DNA of 64,000 nucleotides. It comes from JBDTSW01 sp051004675 (GTDB taxonomy: Bacteria; Actinomycetota; Thermoleophilia; Solirubrobacterales; 70-9). The translations under genes and the position numbers were made by a program. Shown here piece after piece: positions 24,669 to 32,503 of the stretch (positions within the stretch are counted from its first letter, which is position 1; every line of letters starts with the position of its first letter). A model generated the notes under the pieces. That model saw nothing but the letters and a program-made list of their open reading frames with translations, was not told where the DNA came from and ran no database searches. Location of the stretch: assembly GCA_051004675.1 (NCBI GenBank), contig JBPCKC010000012.1, forward strand, positions 1-64,000. Direction: 5' to 3'.

Positions 24669-26081
24669 GTGGCGACAGACCGGCCCGAGGAGCTGATCCC
24701 GCCCGAGCTCGCGGCCCGCGTGCTCGAGCGCGCCCTTGCACGCGGCGGGGACTTCGCCGAGGTCTTCTGCGAGGACCGCGCGGGGTTCGCCCTCACCATC
24801 GACGAGTCGCGCATCGAGGGCGCCCAGCGTGGCGGTGAACGCGGCGCCGGCGTCCGCGTCGTCACGGGGGAGACCACCTACTTCGCCCACGTGGACGGGC
24901 TGGATGAGTCCGACCTCATGCGTGCCGCCGGCTCGGCCGCGGCGGCGCTCGGCGGCGACCGCGCCGAGCCGCTCAAGCTCGGCGCGGCCGAGTTGCCGAA
25001 GCTCCAAGAGATCACCACCGACCCCGCCGGCGTGCCCGCCGAGCGCAAGGCCGATCTGCTTCGCGCATGCGATGAGCGAGCACGAGCCGCGGGCGATGCG
25101 GTCGACGTCGTCAACGCCTCCTACTCCGAGGGCCGGCGGCGGGTGACGGTCGCGAACTCGCAGGGGCGCTTCGCCTCCGACGATCGGACCCGGGTCCGCC
25201 TGGGTGTCCAGGTCGTCGCACGGCGAAACGGCGCGGTCGAGCGCGGATTCGAGACGCTTGGCGCGCATCGCGGCTGGGAGCTGGTGGACGCTGGCGCGGG
25301 CGAGGAGATCGCCGAGCAGGCCGCCCGCGTGGCGCTGACTCTGCTCGACGCGGGCGACGCTCCCGCGGGGGCGATGCCCGTCGTCGTGGGGGGTGGCTTC
25401 GGCGGGGTGCTGTTCCACGAGATGACGGGCCACGGGCTCGAGGCCGACCACGTCCAAAAGCACGCGTCGGTCTACGAGGGCAAGCTCGGCGAGCAGGTCG
25501 CGCAGCCGCACCTGGTCGCCTACGACGACGGCATCCTCCCCAACGAGTGGGGCACGGACGGCATCGACGACGAGGGGACGCCGATGCAGAAGACGCCGGT
25601 GATCGAGGAGGGCCGCGTCACGTCCTACCTTCACGACCTGCGAAGCGCGCGTAGGGACTCGGTGGCCTCGACCGGCAACGGGCGGCGCCAGAGCTTCCGC
25701 CACCTTCCGATCCCCCGGATGACCAACACCTACATCGCGCCGGAGCCGGGGGCGGCGCCCGCGGACCTGATCGCCGGGGTCGACCGCGGCTTCTACGCGG
25801 TGTCCTTCCAGGGCGGCCAGGTCGATCCCACGACGGGCGACTTCGTCTTCGGCACCTCCGAGGGGTACCTGATCGAGGATGGGAAGGTGACCAGCCCCTG
25901 CAAGGGTGCCACGCTGATCGGCAACTGCCTCACCGCGCTCGGGCGGATCGACGCCGTGGCCGACGACTTCCGGATGAAGACGGGGTTCTGCGGCAAAGGA
26001 GGGCAAATCGTTCCCGTGGGGACCGGGCAGGGGCACGTACGGATCTCGGAGCTCACCGTCGGCGGCACCGCGGTCGGCTGA
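24669..26081 (+). CDS. tldD: TldD metalloprotease subunit
   Basis: 470 residues. TldD is the catalytic subunit of the TldD/TldE heterodimer, a zinc protease that degrades unfolded peptides and matures some ribosomal peptides (microcin B17, CcdA turnover in E. coli). The extended zinc motif HEMTGH begins at His250 within 'GVLFHEMTGHGLEAD', and a C-terminal Cys-containing region (FCGKGGQIVPVGTGQGHVRISELTVGGT) matches the family. It is followed after four bases by tldE. The substrate in this organism is unknown. Confidence 0.93.
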   Translation: MATDRPEELIPPELAARVLERALARGGDFAEVFCEDRAGFALTIDESRIEGAQRGGERGAGVRVVTGETTYFAHVDGLDESDLMRAAGSAAAALGGDRAEPLKLGAAELPKLQEITTDPAGVPAERKADLLRACDERARAAGDAVDVVNASYSEGRRRVTVANSQGRFASDDRTRVRLGVQVVARRNGAVERGFETLGAHRGWELVDAGAGEEIAEQAARVALTLLDAGDAPAGAMPVVVGGGFGGVLFHEMTGHGLEADHVQKHASVYEGKLGEQVAQPHLVAYDDGILPNEWGTDGIDDEGTPMQKTPVIEEGRVTSYLHDLRSARRDSVASTGNGRRQSFRHLPIPRMTNTYIAPEPGAAPADLIAGVDRGFYAVSFQGGQVDPTTGDFVFGTSEGYLIEDGKVTSPCKGATLIGNCLTALGRIDAVADDFRMKTGFCGKGGQIVPVGTGQGHVRISELTVGGTAVG

Positions 26082-26085
26082 GCGG

Positions 26086-27462
26086 ATGACCGCCGACGCC
26101 ACAGCCGAACTCGAGACCGTGACCGGCCGCGCGGTCGACGCGGCGCTCAGCGCCGGCGCCCAGGACGCGGAGGCCGCTGCCCAGGACTCCGTGGGCCGCG
26201 AGATCCGGATCTTCGACGGCGAGGTCGAGAGTCTCACCGAGGCGGGGGAGAGGGGTCTCGGCGTGCGCGCCTGGATCGAGGGCCGGGTGGGTTTCGCATA
26301 CGGCACCGACCTAAGCGACGAAGGCGTGGAGCGCATCGCGGGCGACGCCGTCGAGGCGGCGCGCGTCTCCGACGCCGACGAGTTCGCCGCTGCGCCCGAG
26401 CCGGTCGGACACTCCGCCGAGGCCGGGGACTTTTACGACGCCCAGGTCGCGGCCACGCCCACCGAGGTGAAGGTCGGGATCGCCAAGGCGATCGAGCGCA
26501 GCGCGCGCGAGGCGGACGGCCGCGTGGTCGCGGTCGAGACGACCGTCTACGTGGACGAGGAGGAGCGCTCGGCGCTGCGCTCCTCACGCGGTGTGGGCGG
26601 CTCGCACGAGGCGACCTTCGCCTACGCCTACCTCCAGGCGATCGCCGAGGAGAATGGCTCGAAGCAGACGGGACTGGGGTTCGGCCTGGGCCGTTCGCCG
26701 ATCGCACTCGATCCGCAGGCAATCGGCCGCGAGGCGGCGGAACGCTCCGTGCAGCTCCTGGGCGCGTCGAAGCCGCGGTCGCGAATCTGCCCGGTGGTGC
26801 TCGATCCCACCGTCGCCGCCAGCTTCACCGGCTTCATCGGCGGGGTCCTGTGCGCGGACGCCGTCCAGCGCGGGCGCTCCCCGTTCGCGGGCCGGTTGGG
26901 GGAACGGATCGCCTCCGACGCCTTCGCCCTCACCGACGACGGGCTCGATCCCGAAGGGATGGCCTCGGCCCCCGTGGATGCCGAAGGGCTCGCGAGGACC
27001 AGCACGGCCCTGATCGACGAGGGGCGGCTCGAGACCTATCTGCACGACTCCTATACCGCCCGGCGCGAGGGCGGGGGCCAGGCGTCCACCGCGAGCGCGT
27101 CGCGCGCCGGCTATCGGAGCGCGCCCTCGGTCTCGACCTCCAACCTCATCATCGCGCCGGGAACGGCCGGCCTCGACGAGCTTTTCGCCCAAGCCGGCGA
27201 CGGGGTTTACATCACCGACGTCGCGGGCCTGCATTCCGGCGTCAACCCGGTCTCCGGTCAGTTCTCGGTGGGGGCGTCGGGCGTGCTCATCGAGGGCGGC
27301 GAGCTGACCGCGGCGGCGACCGAGTTCACGATCGCCTCCGACCTCGTCGCGATGCTCTCCGCGGTCCGGGCCGCCGGATCCGAGGCGCGGTGGGTGCCGT
27401 TCGGCGGATCCGTGAAGGCTCCGCCTCTGCTGATCGCCGAGATGACGGTCGGCGGGACCTAG
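26086..27462 (+). CDS. tldE: TldE/PmbA subunit
   Basis: 458 residues, the non-catalytic partner of TldD. It lacks the HExxxH motif but keeps the family layout: an N-terminal 'IFDGEVESLTEAGERGLGVRAWIEGRVGFAYGTDLS' region, 'VVLDPTVAASFTGFI' in the place where TldD has its zinc site, and the C-terminal 'FTIASDLVAMLSAV...APPLLIAEMTVGGT'. It forms the closed cavity of the complex with TldD. Encoded four bases after tldD, so surely co-transcribed. Confidence 0.92.
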   Translation: MTADATAELETVTGRAVDAALSAGAQDAEAAAQDSVGREIRIFDGEVESLTEAGERGLGVRAWIEGRVGFAYGTDLSDEGVERIAGDAVEAARVSDADEFAAAPEPVGHSAEAGDFYDAQVAATPTEVKVGIAKAIERSAREADGRVVAVETTVYVDEEERSALRSSRGVGGSHEATFAYAYLQAIAEENGSKQTGLGFGLGRSPIALDPQAIGREAAERSVQLLGASKPRSRICPVVLDPTVAASFTGFIGGVLCADAVQRGRSPFAGRLGERIASDAFALTDDGLDPEGMASAPVDAEGLARTSTALIDEGRLETYLHDSYTARREGGGQASTASASRAGYRSAPSVSTSNLIIAPGTAGLDELFAQAGDGVYITDVAGLHSGVNPVSGQFSVGASGVLIEGGELTAAATEFTIASDLVAMLSAVRAAGSEARWVPFGGSVKAPPLLIAEMTVGGT

Positions 27463-27517
27463 CTGGCTGTCCTTGTCGCAGACGACCCCACGGTCACTCG
27501 CGCGAACCCTCACGTCC

Positions 27518-27531
27518 TAACCTCCCGGACG
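27518..27531 (+). promoter_or_regulatory. Candidate leaderless -10 of the DUF2283-like gene
   Basis: TAACCT at 27518-27523, eight bases before the GTG at 27532. Confidence 0.4.
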
Positions 27532-27810
27532 GTGAGCCTGCGCGCCGGCCCCTACACCTTCTCGCACGTGACCTATGACGGTCCGAGCGACGTCCTCTAT
27601 GCGGCGATCGACGCTCCGCGCCGGGGCTCGCGTGAGCCCACGCCCGAGGCGCACCAGCTGCGCTTCGACGAGGAGGGGCGCTTCTTCGGGCTCACGCTGG
27701 TCAACCCGAGCGAGCAGCTTCGCCGCGAGGGGGCCGTGTACGTCAGCCTGCCCTCCGGGGAGCGGGTCAGGGTCCAGGGCGCGGAAGCCGCCATCCGCGG
27801 CGGGAGCTGA
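27532..27810 (+). CDS. DUF2283-like small protein
   Basis: 92 residues with 'TYDGPSDVLYAAIDAPRRG' and 'LRFDEEGRFFGLTLVNPSEQ', matching the DUF2283 pattern of Tyr-Asp-x-x-x-Asp-x-Leu-Tyr plus Asp-x-x-Gly-x-x-x-Gly-(I/L). Such proteins are short, beta-rich and of unknown function, often near toxin-antitoxin or regulatory genes. GTG start after a leaderless-type -10. It sits just upstream of the ECF sigma/Ogt pair. Confidence 0.6.
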   Translation: MSLRAGPYTFSHVTYDGPSDVLYAAIDAPRRGSREPTPEAHQLRFDEEGRFFGLTLVNPSEQLRREGAVYVSLPSGERVRVQGAEAAIRGGS

Positions 27811-27862
27811 TGGCCATTCTCACATCGCGCCCGCGCGGGCCGTTCTCCCGGTGAAGCCCCCG

Positions 27863-28357
27863 ATGCCCAAGCCGTTGCCCCCGTTTCAGGCGTTCCTCGA
27901 CGAGCACCGCGCTCCGGTGCTCGCGCTCCTGCGCTCGATGGTGGGCCCGGTCGACGCCGACGACTGCTTTCAGGAGACCTTCATGTCAGCCATGCGCGCG
28001 TACGAGACCCTCGACGGAAGCCACCCCCGGGCTTGGGTGATGACGATCGCGCGGCGCAAGGCGATCGACCACCACCGGGGGCAGGCGCGCCGCCCAGAGC
28101 CGAGGGCGGAGCTCCCCGAGCGGCCCGCCCGCGAGGCGTTGCCAGCGGCCCGGGACGGCGCGGGCGAGCTCTGGGCTGAGGTCGCGGAGCTCCCGCCCAA
28201 GCAGCGCCAGGCGGTCGCCATGCGCTTCGCCGCCGACCTCGCCTACGCGGACATCGCCCGGGCCCTGGGGTGCTCGGAGGAGGCCGCCCGACGCAGCGTT
28301 CATGAGGGCCTCAAGCGCCTGCGGGAGAGCCCCGCCGTCGTACCGGAGGCGGCGTGA
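27863..28357 (+). CDS. RNA polymerase ECF sigma factor coupled to Ogt
   Basis: 164 residues. Region 2 (about 8-75): 'FQAFLDEHRAPVLALLRSMVG', 'DADDCFQETFMSAMRAY', 'HPRAWVMTIARRKAIDHHRG'. Region 4 (about 110-160): 'LPPKQRQAVAMRFAADLAYADIARALGCSEEAARRSVHEGLKRL'. A GTG at 27851 is an alternative start, adding four residues. The 3' end overlaps the ogt start by four bases (GTGA). No anti-sigma gene accompanies it. The ECF/Ogt pairing suggests it activates alkylation repair; that is inference. Confidence 0.85.
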   Translation: MPKPLPPFQAFLDEHRAPVLALLRSMVGPVDADDCFQETFMSAMRAYETLDGSHPRAWVMTIARRKAIDHHRGQARRPEPRAELPERPAREALPAARDGAGELWAEVAELPPKQRQAVAMRFAADLAYADIARALGCSEEAARRSVHEGLKRLRESPAVVPEAA

Positions 28358-28986
28358 GCGGACCAGGGACAGCCGGCCTGGAGCGCAGGCTGCGCCAAGC
28401 GGCGCGGGTCTCAGACGAAGATGCCGCCGCGGCGGCGGCGCGGCTCGCGGACCGCGCCGACGCGGATGGCGTCCTCGAGGTGGGCTACGCGACGATCGAC
28501 ACCCCGCTCGGGCCGATGCTCCTGGCCGCCACCGGGCTTGGGCTCGTCCGGGTCGCGCTACCGCGCGAGACGTTCGACGATGTTCTCGGCGAGCTGGCCG
28601 AGCGGGTCTCACCGCGGTTGCTCGAGCGCGCCGGCCGCGTGGACGCCGCCCGGCGCGAGCTCGACGAGTACTTCTCCGGGGACCGCACGAGCTTCGACCT
28701 TCCCCTGGATCGCCGCCTGATCAGCGGGCCGTTTCGCGCCAGCATCCTCGAGGCGGCGAGCGAGGTCCCGTACGGCGTCGCGATCACCTACGCAGAGGTG
28801 GCGGCGCGCGCCGGGAGCCCGCGCGCGCACCGGGCGGCGGGCAGCGCGCTGGGCACGAACCCGATCCCGATCGTGATCCCCTGCCACCGCGTGGTGCGCG
28901 CCGGGGGCGCGATCGGCAATTACGGTGGCGGGCCCGAAGTCAAGCGCTTCCTGCTGCGCCACGAGGGGTGGCTGCAGGAGGATTGA
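28354..28986 (+). CDS. ogt: Methylated-DNA-[protein]-cysteine S-methyltransferase
   Basis: 210 residues. A suicide DNA-repair protein that transfers the methyl from O6-methylguanine to its own cysteine; the acceptor is Cys177 in IPCHRVVR. The helix-turn-helix region 'YGVAITYAEVAARAGSPRAHRAAGSALGTNPIP' precedes it. The N-terminal beta domain starts around residue 45 (YATIDTPLGPMLLAAT). Residues 1-44 are an extra Ala/Arg-rich helical extension not found in short Ogt proteins. The gene is coupled to the preceding ECF sigma factor. Confidence 0.92.
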   Translation: MSGPGTAGLERRLRQAARVSDEDAAAAAARLADRADADGVLEVGYATIDTPLGPMLLAATGLGLVRVALPRETFDDVLGELAERVSPRLLERAGRVDAARRELDEYFSGDRTSFDLPLDRRLISGPFRASILEAASEVPYGVAITYAEVAARAGSPRAHRAAGSALGTNPIPIVIPCHRVVRAGGAIGNYGGGPEVKRFLLRHEGWLQED

Positions 28987-28995
28987 GAAGCCGGC

Positions 28996-29033
28996 TTGAC
29001 ATGTAAAGCTTCACCTTGATAAGGTGCCAAGCT
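28996..29033 (+). promoter_or_regulatory. Promoter with palindromic operator upstream of the HTH gene
   Basis: Consensus TTGACA at 28996-29001, an 18-base spacer, then TAAGGT at 29020-29025, eight bases before the ATG at 29034. A perfect inverted repeat CACCTT-GAT-AAGGTG (29012-29026) covers the -10. It extends outward as AGCTT (29007-29011) pairing with AAGCT (29029-29033) with a two-base offset. A protein bound here would block the promoter, so autoregulation by the encoded HTH protein is likely. The same palindrome in RNA could also mask AAGGTG as a ribosome site. Confidence 0.6.
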
Positions 29034-29549
29034 ATGTCAAGTGGAACTGAAGGCGTTGGGCAGACCACGGCGGGGCTCGGGCCGGCCGCGGTCGGCCTTA
29101 CCAAGCGCCAGCGCGAAGTGATGGAGCGGCTCGAGCTCGGCTACTCGGTCAAGCAGATCGCCACGGACACGGGGGTCTCCCGTGCCGCCGTCTACCAGAC
29201 GATCGAGCGCCTGCGGCGCCAGGGCGCCGTGGCGGAGACCTTCACGCCGTCCGGCGCGCCCGCCAGGGGAGCGTCCGGGGGCCAGCTGCCCGCCGGACCC
29301 CTCGCCGCTGCACCGCGGGAGAGCCGTCTGTCGGAGCTCCGAGATCTTGCTGGGGGGGGTGCCGGCGAAGCCGCGCGTGCGGAGGCGATCGAAGGAGCGA
29401 TCGCCTCTGGCGACGTGGCCGCGCTCGCTTACGAGCTCGGCCGCGCTGATGCCGAGGGCCGCGAAGACATGACCGCGAAGCTGGCCTTCTCGGCGCTGCG
29501 GCGGCTGGGCGCGGTGCGAGCCGCTGACACGCAGAGCGCCGAGAACTAG
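29034..29549 (+). CDS. Small HTH protein (LuxR/sigma-region-4-like domain)
   Basis: 171 residues. An N-terminal helix-turn-helix (about 25-75) reads 'LTKRQREVMERLELGYSVKQIATDTGVSRAAVYQTIERLRRQG', resembling LuxR/sigma-4-type DNA-binding domains. The rest is a Pro/Gly/Ala linker and an Ala-rich helical C-terminus (about 110-165) with no recognised sensor. The ATG at 29034 is chosen over a TTG at 29016 because it follows the -10 at the usual distance. It is probably a transcription factor acting on its own palindromic promoter; other targets unknown. Confidence 0.7.
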   Translation: MSSGTEGVGQTTAGLGPAAVGLTKRQREVMERLELGYSVKQIATDTGVSRAAVYQTIERLRRQGAVAETFTPSGAPARGASGGQLPAGPLAAAPRESRLSELRDLAGGGAGEAARAEAIEGAIASGDVAALAYELGRADAEGREDMTAKLAFSALRRLGAVRAADTQSAEN

Positions 29550-29591
29550 TACAACATCGGCGCTGCCAACTTAATCGAGGAGAGCTAACAC

Positions 29592-30206
29592 ATGACCATT
29601 GCCCTGATCGTCATCGGGATCGTCCTCTTCCTGGGGCTGATCTTCATCCTGATCCGCAACTCGATGATCGGGTCGCGCAACCGCGTCGACGAGTCGTGGT
29701 CGGGAATCGACGTCCAGCTCAAGCGCCGCCACGACCTGGTGCCGAACCTGGTCGAGACCGTCAAGGGCTACGCCACGCATGAGCAGCAGACCTTCGAGAA
29801 CGTCACGAAGGCCCGCGCCGCCGCGATGGGCGCCCAGGGCCCTCAGCAGGCCAGCCAGGCCGAGGGTGTCCTCGACCGTGCGCTCGCCGACCTGCGCGCG
29901 GTGGCCGAGCAGTACCCGGACCTGCGCGCCACCGAGAACTTCCAGCAGCTCTCCAGGAACCTGTCGGAGCTCGAGGACGAGATCCAGGCCTCGCGGCGGA
30001 TCTACAACTCGAACGTGCAGGCCTACAACACGAAGATCCAGGTTTTCCCGAACTCCGTGGTCGCCGGAATGGGCGGCTTCACGGCCCGGGAGTTCTTCGA
30101 GATCGAGGACGCCGCCCAGCGCGAGCCGGTCAACGTCTCGTTCACCCAGCCGCCGGCAGCCGCTCCTCCGGCCCCGCCCGCGCCCCCGGCGGCTCCGTCG
30201 TCCTGA
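29592..30206 (+). CDS. lemA: LemA family protein
   Basis: 204 residues. An N-terminal membrane helix (IALIVIGIVLFLGLIFILI) is followed by the LemA core: 'NRVDESWSGIDVQLKRRHDLVPNLVETVKGYATHEQQTFENVTKARAAA', 'ENFQQLSRNLSELEDEIQASRRIYNSNVQAYNTKIQVFPNSVVAG'. The C-terminus is a Pro/Ala tail. LemA proteins are membrane-anchored helical-bundle proteins of poorly defined role. GAGGAGAG precedes the ATG with good spacing. The usual partner (a TPM-domain or HtpX gene) is absent. Confidence 0.92.
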   Translation: MTIALIVIGIVLFLGLIFILIRNSMIGSRNRVDESWSGIDVQLKRRHDLVPNLVETVKGYATHEQQTFENVTKARAAAMGAQGPQQASQAEGVLDRALADLRAVAEQYPDLRATENFQQLSRNLSELEDEIQASRRIYNSNVQAYNTKIQVFPNSVVAGMGGFTAREFFEIEDAAQREPVNVSFTQPPAAAPPAPPAPPAAPSS

Positions 30207-30251
30207 CCTGAGCGGTCACGGCCAGACCCGACCGGGGCGGCCGCCGGCCGG

Positions 30252-30265
30252 CCCGCGAACGCGGG
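30252..30265. terminator. Hairpin between convergent lemA and secreted-protein gene
   Basis: CCCGCG-AA-CGCGGG, perfect six-base arms, in a 75-base gap between convergent stops; probably bidirectional. Confidence 0.4.
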
Positions 30266-30281
30266 TGCCGCGCCCGGGCCC

Positions 30282-31310
30282 CTAGCAGGGCGTCGTGACG
30301 CCGGCCGCGGAGTCCACGGCCTGGAACGCGCGGCTGGGGACGTCCTTGAGGTCACCGATGTCCTCGTCGTCCCATCCGGGGTGGGCAGCGCCCTGGAAGA
30401 ACCAGTTCGAGCCGTTGTCGGCGACGATCATCCCGTAGCGGCGCAGGGCCTCGAAGATCGGCCGCGCCTGGCTTCCCTCCGCATAGTCGGCGAGGTGCTC
30501 GGAGTAGTAGCCGGCCTTCATCCGCAGGCGCAGGCCCATCGGGGGAAGTGAGCGCCCGCAGCGACTGGAGGCATGGTGGACCGCGGGGTGGATGTAGGCC
30601 CTCCGCGTGGCATCGAAGGTGACCCGGATCGCGTGCTCGACGCTCCCGGCCGCGACCTCGTCGTAGCGGACGAGGCCCGGGAGGATCGGCAGCCCGGCGG
30701 CGTCGGCCGACGTCCAGGTCTCCGGGTGGCGGTCGGCGGCGGCGAGGTCGAACAGCGCCGTCGAGTCAGCCTCCCACCGCTCCTGGCCGGGGCGCGGGAA
30801 GGAGCGGTACATCTCCCAGAGGTCGCAGGCCCCCTCGCGCACGGCGATCACATGACGGTCCCCGTCGTCGCCAAAGCCCTCGATCGGGGCATCGAGCGGG
30901 ATCGGCGCCGAGCCCGGCCCCCCGGTGCCGGCGCCGAACTCGCTCTCGTCCGGGTAGCCGCCCTCGACGATCTCCACGTCTACGAGCGGCTCGGTCTGGG
31001 GCACGACGACGTAGGGGATGCCGTACTGGCCGCCTCCACCGAAGTCGGGGTGCAGGGACTGGCCGCCGCTGAGCCTGCGGATTCGCTTCATGTACTCGGC
31101 CGATCGTGCGTCCTTCGGGGTCGCCGAGACGTCCTGGTTCCAGGCGGTCTGGTCGGCGGCCGATGGGGCGCCGGCCGGCCCCGTGTACGCCGGGAAGATG
31201 GGGCAGCCACCCGGGGTGGGCGGCGTGCCGGCGGACGCCGGGGCGATCGCCACGGCGAGCCCGAGCAGCGCCGCCACCGCCGCGGCTTGCCCTGCCTTCG
31301 CAATCGCCAT
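30282..31310 (-). CDS. Secreted protein of a conserved actinobacterial family
   Basis: 342 residues with a signal peptide (cut near APASAG). Motifs in order: 'SAADQTAWNQDVS', 'HPDFGGGGQYGIPYVVVP', 'DGDRHVIAVREGACDLWEMYRS', 'SADAAGLPILPGLVRYDEVAAG', 'PPMGLRLRMKAGY', 'ALRRYGMIVADNGSNWFFQGAAHPGWDD'. I recognise this layout from secreted proteins of soil actinobacteria but know no function; the beta-rich sequence could be a carbohydrate-binding or wall-associated domain. The ATG at 31310 sits six bases after a GATAAT -10. Confidence 0.7.
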   Translation of the reverse strand: MAIAKAGQAAAVAALLGLAVAIAPASAGTPPTPGGCPIFPAYTGPAGAPSAADQTAWNQDVSATPKDARSAEYMKRIRRLSGGQSLHPDFGGGGQYGIPYVVVPQTEPLVDVEIVEGGYPDESEFGAGTGGPGSAPIPLDAPIEGFGDDGDRHVIAVREGACDLWEMYRSFPRPGQERWEADSTALFDLAAADRHPETWTSADAAGLPILPGLVRYDEVAAGSVEHAIRVTFDATRRAYIHPAVHHASSRCGRSLPPMGLRLRMKAGYYSEHLADYAEGSQARPIFEALRRYGMIVADNGSNWFFQGAAHPGWDDEDIGDLKDVPSRAFQAVDSAAGVTTPC

Positions 31311-31322
31311 GGGTGGATTATC
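31311..31322 (-). promoter_or_regulatory. Candidate leaderless -10 of the secreted-protein gene
   Basis: Minus-strand GATAAT (complement of 31317-31322), six bases before the ATG at 31310. Confidence 0.4.
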
Positions 31323-31366
31323 GACCCTCGGTCGTGGGACTTGACCGAACCGCCCGGCCGTGGACC

Positions 31367-31378
31367 TAGTATCGGCGC
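31367..31378 (+). promoter_or_regulatory. Candidate leaderless -10 of corA
   Basis: TAGTAT at 31367-31372, exactly six bases before the ATG. TTGACC at 31341-31346 is a possible -35 but the 20-base spacer is long. Confidence 0.5.
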
Positions 31379-32350
31379 ATGATCGTCGACTGCGCTCACT
31401 ATGTCGACGGGCGCCGCCAGCACGAGGGCCCCCTCGACGTGCAGACCGCGGCCGGGGCCGCGAAGGGCGACGGCGACTTCGTGTGGCTGGGCCTCCACGA
31501 GCCCGACGACGCCGAGCTCGACCAGGTGGCGAAGGCGTTCGGCCTGCACGAGCTGGCCGTCGAGGACGCCAAGAACGCCCACCAGCGGCCGAAGCTCGAG
31601 GACTACGACGACTCGTTCTTCATCGTCCTGCGCCCCGCCCGCTACGACGACGAGGCGGAGGAGGTGGAGTTCGGGGAGATCCACCTCTTCGCCGGCCCCG
31701 GATACGTCATCGCGGTCCGCCACGGCGAGGCGAGCGGCCTGGCGGACGCCCGGCGGCGGATCGAGGAGCACGAGGACCTGCTGCGGGCCGGACCGGCGGC
31801 GGTGGTCTGGGCGATTCTGGACAAGGTCGTCGACGACTACGCGCCGGTCGTCGCCGGGATCGAGGACGACATCGAGGAGGTCGAGACCGAGATCTTCCAG
31901 GAGCGCATGGACTCGACCCAGCGGATCTATTTCCTCAAGCGCGAGGTGATCGAGTTCCATCGCGCGGTGGCGCCGCTTTTGGCGCCGCTGGAGGCGCTCG
32001 AGCGCGGGGCCTACGTGGACGTGGACGAGCAGCTCCGCCGCTACTTCCGCGACGTGGCCGACCATGCCCGGCGCGTGGACGAGCTGGTCCTGGGCCAGCG
32101 GGAGCTGTTGACGTCGATCCTGGAGGCCAACCTCGCCCTGCTCGGCGTCAAGCAGAACGAGGTGATCCGGGGGATCTCCGCGTGGGCGGCGATCATCGCT
32201 GTGCCGACCTTCCTCGCCAGCATCTGGGGAATGAACTTCGAGCACATGCCCGAGCTGCCCGAGTCCTGGGGTTACCCGGCGGCCCTCGCGCTGATGGCCG
32301 TGGCCGTGATCGCGCTGCATCGGTTCTTCCGCCGCATCGAGTGGTTATGA
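31379..32350 (+). CDS. corA: CorA family magnesium/cobalt transporter
   Basis: 323 residues. A large cytoplasmic N-terminal domain (1-260) with a long coiled-coil stalk is followed by two C-terminal membrane helices. The signature GMN is in 'SIWGMNFEHMPEL' at the pore mouth. The family forms pentameric Mg2+ channels gated by cytoplasmic Mg2+. The ATG follows a leaderless -10. The 3' end is followed by the 31-bp repeat array. Confidence 0.9.
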   Translation: MIVDCAHYVDGRRQHEGPLDVQTAAGAAKGDGDFVWLGLHEPDDAELDQVAKAFGLHELAVEDAKNAHQRPKLEDYDDSFFIVLRPARYDDEAEEVEFGEIHLFAGPGYVIAVRHGEASGLADARRRIEEHEDLLRAGPAAVVWAILDKVVDDYAPVVAGIEDDIEEVETEIFQERMDSTQRIYFLKREVIEFHRAVAPLLAPLEALERGAYVDVDEQLRRYFRDVADHARRVDELVLGQRELLTSILEANLALLGVKQNEVIRGISAWAAIIAVPTFLASIWGMNFEHMPELPESWGYPAALALMAVAVIALHRFFRRIEWL

Positions 32351-32359
32351 GCCGGATGT

Positions 32360-32487
32360 GGGGTCAGACCCCTCGACTGGGATCTGACCCCGCGCTCGGT
32401 GCACGGCCGGGGATCTGACCCCGCGCTCGGTGCACGGCTGGGGATCTGACCCCGCGCTCGGTGCACGGCCGGGGATCTGACCCCGCG
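32360..32487 (+). repeat. 31-bp tandem array of a dispersed palindromic repeat
   Basis: GGGGTCAGACCCC (32360-32372) is followed by four copies of GGATCTGACCCCGCG at 32380, 32411, 32442 and 32473, a strict 31-base period; between copies is CTCGGTGCACGGC(C/T)GG. The array fills nearly all of the corA-ctaG gap and stops just before the ctaG -10. The same GGGGTCAG.CCCC / GGGATCTGACCCC pairing occurs before proB and, inverted, inside obgE. The adjacency of repeats without unique spacers excludes CRISPR. Confidence 0.85.
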
Positions 32488-32491
32488 TGTC

Positions 32492-32503
32492 TACGATCCG
32501 TCC
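32492..32503 (+). promoter_or_regulatory. Candidate leaderless -10 of ctaG
   Basis: TACGAT at 32492-32497, six bases before the ATG at 32504. The -35 region would fall inside the last copy of the 31-bp repeat. Confidence 0.45.

Noticed and set aside
32360..32487. Tandem repeats considered as a CRISPR array
   Set aside because: Repeats are adjacent with a 31-base period and no unique spacers; no cas genes nearby.
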